Assembly: GCA_027080405.1 (NCBI GenBank)
Contig: JALWSL010000607.1
Coordinates: 1-13,725 of the forward strand
Origin: Planctomycetaceae bacterium
Lineage (GTDB): Bacteria; Planctomycetota; Planctomycetia; Planctomycetales; Planctomycetaceae
Reading direction: 5' to 3'
Length of the DNA: 13,725 nt
Position numbers and translations under genes: made by a program. The notes under the pieces are model-generated. The model saw only the letters and a list, made by a program, of their open reading frames with translations. It ran no database searches and had not been told where the DNA came from. This document shows, in pieces, positions 8,701-13,725 of the stretch. Every line of letters begins with the position of its first letter. Within the stretch, counting starts at the first letter, position 1.

Positions 8701-9007
8701 CCATCCGTTTACTGCGATACTGGACACCGGAATTGTTTTTTCCTTCCAGGCGGAATTCCAGTCGCAATTCGAAATCGCTCGCCACACCTTTCCAGATAAG
8801 AAACTGGTTGTATTTGAGGTGCTCCGGCCCTTTTGTGACGCCGGTAATCACGCCATCCTGAACGGACCACAACTCGGGATTTCCATCCCAACCGGAAAGA
8901 TCTTTCCCGTTAAACAGGGATTCAAAGCCTTTTTCTTCGGCAAAAACAGAGTGACCGATGCCAAACAGAGCCAATAGAAACAGGGGGAGTATCTTTTTCA
9001 GGTGCAC
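5780..9007 (-). CDS. Secreted DUF1080 / dehydrogenase beta-propeller / cytochrome c fusion
   Basis: This is a 1075-residue exported multidomain protein. A signal peptide (1-23, likely cut after VFA) leads into a DUF1080 domain, the 3-keto-disaccharide hydrolase family (about 27-228; FNGKDLSGW at 32-40). A lysine/alanine-rich linker (229-248) follows. A sorbosone/glucose-dehydrogenase-like propeller spans about 250-608. His372 in EHGPHA, LYVVCGD (386-392) and Arg451-Asn452 in GFRNQ align by eye with the catalytic and PQQ-contact regions of soluble glucose dehydrogenase. A helical HEAT-like region (about 625-890) precedes a PVC-type cytochrome domain with CFACH (941-945) as heme c site and Met1040 or Met1041 as possible axial ligand. 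The GTG at 9007 is the only likely start in frame and has GGAG 7 bases before it. A role in periplasmic sugar oxidation or cleavage is inferred. Substrate and cofactor are unknown. Confidence 0.85.
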   Translation of the reverse strand: MHLKKILPLFLLALFGIGHSVFAEEKGFESLFNGKDLSGWDGNPELWSVQDGVITGVTKGPEHLKYNQFLIWKGVASDFELRLEFRLEGKNNSGVQYRSKRMEKIGKWSVGGYQADIHPNPSYTGMLYDERGRGILAQRGQKVTAMEGGKKKIEKLDVPVDQKDLSKWHSMTIICRGNRQVHKVDGVTTIEFIDNQKSERELEGLIAFQVHRGPAMKAQFRNIRIKHFEKKKADVAKAAPRKKEPQATPISAMKIAKDFKVELLYSVPKQEQGSWVSMCVDPKGRLIVCDQYGGLYRVTPSPIKCPEPTKIEKINVDIGEAQGLFWAFDSLYVSVNKAENYEGGLYRVLDTDNDDQLDTVKLLRPLIGTGEHGPHAVLLTQDGKGLYVVCGDRTELTTIATSRVPQKWDEDLLLPRVYGRGFMKGVPAPGGYICRIDPEGKEWELVSTGFRNQYDAALNREGEMFTYDADMEWDINTPWYRPTRVNHVVSGSEFGWRNGGGKWPAYYEDSLPAVINIGPGSPTGVTFGYGAKFPAKYQNAFFICDWSYGKLYAVHLKPKGATYTAVAEEFITGTPLPLTDIVINPLDQAMYFTIGGRKVQSGLYRVTYQGKDSTSPAQAVADPFRNLRQTRRELEKLHLGDHPDAVEKAWPYLKHEDRFIRFAARIAIEHRHESEWRDKAIAATDPWTSLLSLMALARNKQREVMGKGENIDTPVPDWNNLPQNAGNDPDQRAILKSLDRLDWKSLTVPQKLAMMRVYTICFDRFGPPDLQTREGLIKKFSPLLPAQAASLNSELAQMLVYLQAPTAAAKIVALLKEAPTQEEQIDYAKSLRLLETGWTPELRKTYFSWFTRAAGYRGGASFSLFVQNIRKDALARLTPEEKVALKPILEAKPATSGTPFAAKPRPQIRDWTMEHLVPLLEKKLKNRDYDNGRKMFGVANCFACHRFDGQGGAIGPDLTALAGRFSKRDILESIVLPSKQISDQYEAVQIITADGKVVTGRIVNLSGDTFRVNTNMLDPNAMVNVNRNDIEEMVPSKSSMMPNGLLNTLNEQEVLDLMAYLLSRGDRDNPMFKKD

Positions 9008-9010
9008 GAT

Positions 9011-9038
9011 TCTTCTCCGGTAAATCTTCTCCGGTAAA
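9011..9038 (-). repeat. Exact tandem 14-base duplication of the ribosome-binding region
   Basis: On the minus strand the 14-base unit TTTACCGGAGAAGA occurs twice with no gap (9025-9038 and 9011-9024). Each copy carries a GGAG Shine-Dalgarno core. The proximal copy sits 7 bases from the GTG start of the DUF1080 gene, and the distal copy is 14 bases further upstream. Confidence 0.9.
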
Positions 9039-9063
9039 CATGACGCAAGTAAAACATAAGCCT

Positions 9064-9092
9064 ATTGTTCAATGCCACACGGCTTCTGTCAA
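9064..9092 (-). promoter_or_regulatory. Candidate sigma-70 promoter of the DUF1080 fusion gene
   Basis: The minus strand has a perfect -35 box TTGACA (9087-9092), a 17-base spacer and AACAAT (9064-9069; 4 of 6 matches to TATAAT). The predicted start near 9057 gives a leader of about 50 bases that contains the duplicated ribosome-binding region. It supports separate transcription from the upstream oxidoreductase gene. Confidence 0.5.
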
Positions 9093-9134
9093 ACCAGCGC
9101 CGAGAAGTCGGAGCGATCCGGTGGCGAGACTCCT

Positions 9135-11441
9135 TTATTTTCCTGTTTTTGCTCGCACAACCCAAATCGCGTCGATCTGGGCGAAACCGCTGACGTTTTT
9201 CGCATCAACCAGAACCGAATACTGATGCCCGGCTGCAAATTCGTACCTCCCGAGTGAAACAAAGCACGGTTCGATTGTTCCCGGCTTCTGCTGATTGATG
9301 CGGACGACCGTCTCACCTCCTGCGTGAAAAACGGTAATCGGGAGAGAACTGGTTCGATTGGGATGAGCCCCGGTGGCAAAGCGAACTTCATATTCACCAG
9401 TTTGAGGAACAGTAAAGGTAAATTTGGCTGTGCCCCCCTTGCCGTATTGATAATTGTCTTCGATGAGGGGTTTTAGCCCTGCGCCTTTGGTCCATTTCCC
9501 CGTCAATTTCGCCTGCAAGTCATCAATAACAACCCCCTTCAGGCTGCTGGCAAGAACATATTCCCTCGGTTCAGGGGGTAACACCTGGTCTGTTTTGCGG
9601 ATGTAAAAATCACCATCAACGGTGTCCCGCCGCGTCACACCGGGGAGTCGAACAAGAGCTTTCAGGCGATCCAGATAGGAAAGATAGATATCTCTGGGAT
9701 CGCAACCGAACTGAATGCACAGGGAGGCCGCTTTGCCAACAACTTCCCCCATCATGCCGCACGTTTTCATCACTCGTACCGTTCCCAACGCTTCATGTGT
9801 CACACTGATATCCCGCCCTACCATGAACAGATTCGGTACATTTCGTGAATAAAAACAGCGGTACGGAATGGGGTAGCCGTGCCTGCGATCCACTCCTGCC
9901 CCGAATTTGGCCACACTGATGAAGGGATTTTCGGGGTACTTGCGCATGTATTGACGTTTGGGATAATGCAAATCGATTGACCATGTACTGGGAACCATCC
10001 CATCGACGAATTTCTTCTTTGAAACGATGTCTTCCTGCGTGAGAACGACATCTCCCATCAACCGCCGGGATTCACGCGGGCCGCCGATATAGGCGATCCA
10101 GGTCAGTCGGGCATTTTTGTGCTTTTCCGCTCCGTCCTTGTTTTTCATCGCATTCCAGGCTCCGTAAACCGCCCGGAAATTCCAATCCCGAATGGCTTCG
10201 AGGTCCTTGATTGCATCCTGACGAAAACCGCTTTCCCAGAACCATTCTCCATGATGCTCGCGCGGGTAGGGGAAATCCTGCATGGTCAAATCGAGTGCCC
10301 ACTCTGTTTGGGGAAAGACCTGCGGGTGATCGGTTTCTTCCCAACTCCACATGTTGCTCATTCCCATGCGAGAGCCGTCAAATATTTCGTAATCAGCCTG
10401 GGCGAGAAATCCGATCGAGCCATGTCCGGTGCAGTCGGCAAACAGCGGAGCCTTGAATCGGCGCACTTGCGAGGTACGTGTGTCGAAAGCATAAACGGCT
10501 TCGATTCGATCGCCGCTTTTATCGACCTGGTAGGCGTGATGATTCAAAAACAGGGTGATATTTTTCTCTGCCCGGACAATCCGTTCTTTTTTGGCATCTT
10601 CAAATTCTTCGTAGGTTCCCGGCGATTTTGTTGCATGATCGGAAAGTTCAGCAATAATTTCGCCAATATGCGGATATTCGCCCCGCCGAATCAGACCTTG
10701 TGCCCAAACACGAACTTCCGAACTGCCGTTACCCCCCAAAACAGGACGGTTTTGAATCAGCGCTACTTTAATGCCCATACGGGCTGCCGAAATCGCTGCC
10801 CCCAGTCCGGCGTATCCCCCTCCAACAACGACCAGGTCAAACTGACCGGCATCGATCGGTTTATCCGGCAACCCCAATTCCTTTTTACGCCAGTCTGAAA
10901 GCGTCTGCTTTTCGTTCGGAGGGGAAGTATCCGGTTCGGTTGTCAGCCAGATTGCATCACAACGTCCTTCAAAACCGGTCAAGTCGTGCAGTCTGATTTT
11001 ATGCAGGCCTGCCTCCAGTTTTACCGTTCCTCCGGGCTGCCAGAACCACTCGGCTGATCTCGTGCCGAATGTTTCCGGGAGTTCCGTGTCATCAATGAAA
11101 ACACGGAAACGGCCCGGCTGGCCCTTTGCTTTCCATCGCGCAACCCAATCCTTGGTTCTGACAAAAACATGGTAGTTTCCCGAAACGGGAACCTTGATCG
11201 TTGTCACGGCATCCTCCACCGGGGTACCCAAACCGTGAGCCAGCAAATAGGGCGAACCCATGATGTCGATGAACTGTGTATCCAGTTTCCATCCGCCCTG
11301 TTTATCAAAAGACTCGGCTTCAACCAAAATCGACTCGGCACGGGCCGAACTGTTGGCAAGATGAATAACAGAACCGAACAGACAGGCGAGTAGCAAAAGA
11401 CGCTTTGCCGGACAGAATACATTCATGGAAAATACACTCAT
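9135..11441 (-). CDS. Secreted FAD-dependent oxidoreductase with flanking beta-sandwich domains
   Basis: The product is 768 residues. A signal peptide with a leucine-rich core (15-28) probably ends after ARA (33-35), so the enzyme is exported. Residues 36-168 look like a carbohydrate-binding-type beta-sandwich (ILVEAESF near its start). The FAD_oxidored-type core begins with the dinucleotide fold VVVGGGYAGLGAA (204-216) and contains ADCTGHGSIG (335-344). It ends with the family's C-terminal FAD region, NLFMVGRDIS and THEALGTVRV (537-557). Residues about 635-762 form a second sandwich resembling golvesin/Xly-type binding domains (VVIDD, TGEYEVRF). The ATG at 11441 is chosen because it has AGG 7 bases upstream and puts the signal peptide at the N-terminus. 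The frame extends to 11543 without a ribosome-binding site. Substrate is not identifiable; the sandwiches and the downstream DUF1080 gene suggest a glycan or sugar derivative. Confidence 0.85.
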   Translation of the reverse strand: MSVFSMNVFCPAKRLLLLACLFGSVIHLANSSARAESILVEAESFDKQGGWKLDTQFIDIMGSPYLLAHGLGTPVEDAVTTIKVPVSGNYHVFVRTKDWVARWKAKGQPGRFRVFIDDTELPETFGTRSAEWFWQPGGTVKLEAGLHKIRLHDLTGFEGRCDAIWLTTEPDTSPPNEKQTLSDWRKKELGLPDKPIDAGQFDLVVVGGGYAGLGAAISAARMGIKVALIQNRPVLGGNGSSEVRVWAQGLIRRGEYPHIGEIIAELSDHATKSPGTYEEFEDAKKERIVRAEKNITLFLNHHAYQVDKSGDRIEAVYAFDTRTSQVRRFKAPLFADCTGHGSIGFLAQADYEIFDGSRMGMSNMWSWEETDHPQVFPQTEWALDLTMQDFPYPREHHGEWFWESGFRQDAIKDLEAIRDWNFRAVYGAWNAMKNKDGAEKHKNARLTWIAYIGGPRESRRLMGDVVLTQEDIVSKKKFVDGMVPSTWSIDLHYPKRQYMRKYPENPFISVAKFGAGVDRRHGYPIPYRCFYSRNVPNLFMVGRDISVTHEALGTVRVMKTCGMMGEVVGKAASLCIQFGCDPRDIYLSYLDRLKALVRLPGVTRRDTVDGDFYIRKTDQVLPPEPREYVLASSLKGVVIDDLQAKLTGKWTKGAGLKPLIEDNYQYGKGGTAKFTFTVPQTGEYEVRFATGAHPNRTSSLPITVFHAGGETVVRINQQKPGTIEPCFVSLGRYEFAAGHQYSVLVDAKNVSGFAQIDAIWVVRAKTGK

Positions 11442-11679
11442 GGGAAAACCTGGATAAAAATTCAACCTGGAGGGAAAAACGAAAATGAACACAAACCGTC
11501 CCCGAGCCGCCAACAAACGGAACAGAAACTGGACTTGTGTCATTTGTGTGATGAGTTCGGGGATGGAGTTTTATTTGAACCCATGTACTACCAACGGTTA
11601 AAGTTTACGAACGGTGCGAAAACTTTTGAAAATCTCATTTTGGTTACAGCGGTCAGAACAGAACAGCCGTGCCGGGAAC
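11442..11679. other. Intergenic region between sppA and the FAD oxidoreductase
   Basis: This 238-base gap holds no supported gene. A weak promoter-like pair can be read on the minus strand, TTCAAA (11625-11630), 17 bases, TAAACT (11602-11607), with 4 of 6 matches in each box. It would give a long leader of about 150 bases. CCAGGTT occurs twice just before the oxidoreductase start. No clear terminator for sppA was seen. Confidence 0.35.
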
Positions 11680-13536
11680 TCATTTGAATTCCAGATGGAA
11701 CGGCATCATCAGTAATCGTGGATCGCTGGCTGAAAGCTTCTCCATCATGAGGGCATTTTTAAGGTGCATGGAAAGTTCAGCCGGCAGCAATTCTTCCAAC
11801 GATCGAGGGATTTTCGAGACTTTTGTTTCCGCATCGATCGGCCCAAAAAGCTGTTCGAAAGGACTGGTCGGTTTGGGGAGCAGCAAGTGTTGGATATTGT
11901 CAGCCTTATCGAGACCGGCCAGTTCGGTGGCTTTGGCGATCGCATCTTCCAGCGTGCCCAGTTCGTCAACAAGACCGTTTTCGACAGCCATTCGCCCGGT
12001 GTAGACCCGACCTCCCGCCAAAGCCTTGAGCTTCTTCAGATCCATCCCTCTCCCCTGCGCCGCTTTGCGGGTAAAGATTTCGTAAATTTCGTCCATCATT
12101 TTCTGCATGGCGACCCGTTCCGAATCTGTAAAGGGAGAGGTGATTGAAAGTGCCCCGGAGTTCTTCCCCCGGGAGACGACGGAAGTGGTGATCCCCAGTT
12201 TTTTGAACAGTCCCTCGAAGGCCAGTTTGCCTCCAACAACGCCAATGGAGCCGGTTACTGTTCCGGGCTCTGCGAAAATGTGGTCGGCTCCCATTGAAAT
12301 GTAGTATCCGCCACTGGCTGCGACATCGGCCATGCTGACAACGACCGGCTTGTCGACCTTGTCCAGAGCCCGCCAGATCAAATCGCTGGCCAGAGCAGAA
12401 CCGCCAGGACTGTTGACACGAAGGACGATCGCCTTGACACGCTCGTTGGCAGCCGCCTTGTTGATCGTTGCCACCATCGAGTCGCTACCGATCATGTTCT
12501 CACCAAACGGGCCGCTTGTTCCATGGCCTGGCATGATGGCACCGCTGGCATAGATAACCGCAATCTGGGGAGCTTTGCTGCGTCGCTTGCGAGGTTCGGT
12601 TCCCATCAGCAGTTCCATCATTTTCATCAGGCCGGTAAAGCCTTCAAAATCGGTATCCACCTTCTTCTTGCCGTACCGTTTGACCAACTTGAATTCGAGA
12701 TCCTTTTTTCCACCCAGAACAATCTGCTCAATCTCATCTGGATAGTGAATCGCGTCGATCAATCCCAATTTGACAGCCGAGGCGGGACTGTGCGGGCCGG
12801 AGTCGATGGCGTTTTTTACCTGATCCGGCTTCAAACCGCGCGACTTCGCGATCATGTTGATAACGGCGGAGAATCGATCATCGAGCAGTTCTTCGATTTC
12901 CTGTTTGAATTCCGGACTCATTTCAGTGCGTGTGTACGGCTCCGCGGCCGATTTGAATTTCCCGACACGCAAAATGTCCGCTTGGATGTCGAGCTTGTCC
13001 AGCAGGTTCCGATAGAAACTGACTTCCGCTCTCATTCCCGTCATCAGCAACATACCTGGCTCGGGCATGAAAATTTTATCGCAAGCGGTGGCAACCAGAT
13101 AATCGGCTGTCATCGCTGTTTCGAGGAAAGCGTAAACCGGTTTCCCCGACTCCCTGACCGCAAGAATTTTTCGGCGAAGTTCATGAATCCCGCCACTGGC
13201 AAGAGAAGGATTATCAATCTTCAGAATAATCCCCTTGATATCGTCATCATCCGCAGCCGCATCGAGCCGTTCAAACAGACGGTTCATCGTTTCGCCCAGC
13301 TCTCCGAATAACCCGGGAAGAGAAGGGCCTTCGGGCAACGAGCCGGAAATTTTTATTTCCGCCCAGGAAACTGTCGGAACGTCTTCTTTGCTCGTCTTCT
13401 TCGCCTGTTCGACTCCAGATTTCAGGCTGCTGCCAACTCGCGAAGTTCCCCGTTGCTTGTTGGCCGCATCAAGCATGCTGCCTGTTGTCATCGAAAAAAC
13501 GAAACAGACGACGATCAGATATTTTAGAGGCATCAT
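11680..13536 (-). CDS. sppA: Signal peptide peptidase SppA, long (67K-type) form
   Basis: SppA is a membrane-bound or exported serine protease that degrades signal peptides left after protein export. The 618-residue product has the tandem architecture of the long form. The N-terminal half (about 55-280) carries the general base Lys195 in GKFKSAAEP but has lost the serine motif. The C-terminal half (about 322-545) carries NSPGGSALAS (375-384) and the nucleophile Ser408 in DVAASGGYY. Lys195 and Ser408 correspond to the E. coli Lys209/Ser409 dyad. A hydrophobic N-terminus (about 4-18) acts as signal or anchor. Residues 548-618 form a tail beyond the peptidase domain, with no recognised motif. 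Two adjacent ATGs are possible: 13536, and 13533, which has the better 7-base spacing from AGGA. A strong promoter-like sequence lies upstream, and the gene seems to be the first of its own unit. Confidence 0.93.
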   Translation of the reverse strand: MMPLKYLIVVCFVFSMTTGSMLDAANKQRGTSRVGSSLKSGVEQAKKTSKEDVPTVSWAEIKISGSLPEGPSLPGLFGELGETMNRLFERLDAAADDDDIKGIILKIDNPSLASGGIHELRRKILAVRESGKPVYAFLETAMTADYLVATACDKIFMPEPGMLLMTGMRAEVSFYRNLLDKLDIQADILRVGKFKSAAEPYTRTEMSPEFKQEIEELLDDRFSAVINMIAKSRGLKPDQVKNAIDSGPHSPASAVKLGLIDAIHYPDEIEQIVLGGKKDLEFKLVKRYGKKKVDTDFEGFTGLMKMMELLMGTEPRKRRSKAPQIAVIYASGAIMPGHGTSGPFGENMIGSDSMVATINKAAANERVKAIVLRVNSPGGSALASDLIWRALDKVDKPVVVSMADVAASGGYYISMGADHIFAEPGTVTGSIGVVGGKLAFEGLFKKLGITTSVVSRGKNSGALSITSPFTDSERVAMQKMMDEIYEIFTRKAAQGRGMDLKKLKALAGGRVYTGRMAVENGLVDELGTLEDAIAKATELAGLDKADNIQHLLLPKPTSPFEQLFGPIDAETKVSKIPRSLEELLPAELSMHLKNALMMEKLSASDPRLLMMPFHLEFK

Positions 13537-13589
13537 TCATTCCTGGATAAGTGATTTCAGGGGAGGACAGGAGTTTTCCAAACAGGGCC

Positions 13590-13619
13590 ATTCTACCCCG
13601 GGAGGCACAAGCGGGTCAA
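13590..13619 (-). promoter_or_regulatory. Candidate sigma-70 promoter of sppA
   Basis: The minus strand has TTGACC (13614-13619; 5 of 6) and TAGAAT (13590-13595; 5 of 6) separated by 18 bases. The predicted start near 13583 gives a leader of about 47 bases ending in the AGGA that serves the sppA start. It is the best promoter match in the window. Confidence 0.6.
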
Positions 13620-13725
13620 ATAACAATCGGTTTTTGTGGAAAGTTGACAGGGATAAGGCAGACAAAGACAGAGCAAACAGGGACAAGAAAGGCAATCCGG
13701 CCAGGTAATCGAACTGATTCCAATT

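Noticed and set aside
10119..10898. 259-codon plus-strand open frame opposite the FAD oxidoreductase.
   Set aside because: Antisense shadow of a gene with intact family motifs.
11442..11543. 34-residue upstream extension of the FAD oxidoreductase.
   Set aside because: It would bury the signal peptide, and the upstream ATG has no ribosome-binding site.
12523..13311. 262-codon plus-strand open frame opposite sppA.
   Set aside because: Antisense shadow. The sppA frame carries the catalytic Lys and Ser motifs.

Overview
The window is a stretch of bacterial chromosome, about half G+C, that looks planctomycetal (PVC superphylum). The strongest pointer is the gene at 5780-9007. It joins a DUF1080 (3-keto-disaccharide hydrolase-like) domain, a sorbosone/glucose-dehydrogenase-type beta-propeller, a helical repeat region and a C-terminal CxxCH cytochrome domain, an architecture characteristic of Planctomycetes. 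A 24-residue leucine-rich-repeat protein and a large secreted FAD oxidoreductase fit the same picture. All seven supported genes lie on the minus strand, and no convincing plus-strand gene was found.

Layout from high to low coordinates, which is the direction of transcription: sppA (signal peptide peptidase); a secreted FAD-dependent oxidoreductase flanked by two carbohydrate-binding-like beta-sandwich regions; the DUF1080/propeller/cytochrome c fusion; ptsI (PTS enzyme I); an msrA-msrB fusion lipoprotein; aroB (3-dehydroquinate synthase); and an LRR protein cut by the left edge of the window. Most genes seem to be separate transcription units. Promoter-like -35/-10 pairs can be read in front of sppA, the DUF1080 fusion, msrAB and the LRR gene, and an intrinsic terminator follows msrAB. 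Only ptsI, 66 bases behind the DUF1080 gene, looks likely to be co-transcribed with its upstream neighbour.

The most interesting part is the pair at 5780-11441. Both products are exported, both carry modules suggesting sugar or glycan contact, and one carries a heme c site to take electrons. Known 3-keto-glycoside chemistry (oxidation at C3, then cleavage by DUF1080-family enzymes) makes a periplasmic glycoside oxidation and cleavage pair a reasonable but unproven hypothesis. sppA and msrAB are envelope-maintenance functions. aroB and ptsI are housekeeping metabolism and regulation.

Non-coding points of interest are a structured 157-base segment in front of aroB whose pairing favours the minus strand, an exact tandem duplication of the ribosome-binding region of the DUF1080 gene, and an inverted repeat over the msrAB -10 box. 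I saw no tRNA, rRNA, CRISPR array, insertion sequence or phage gene. All function calls come from reading motifs by eye. No database search or folding program was run.
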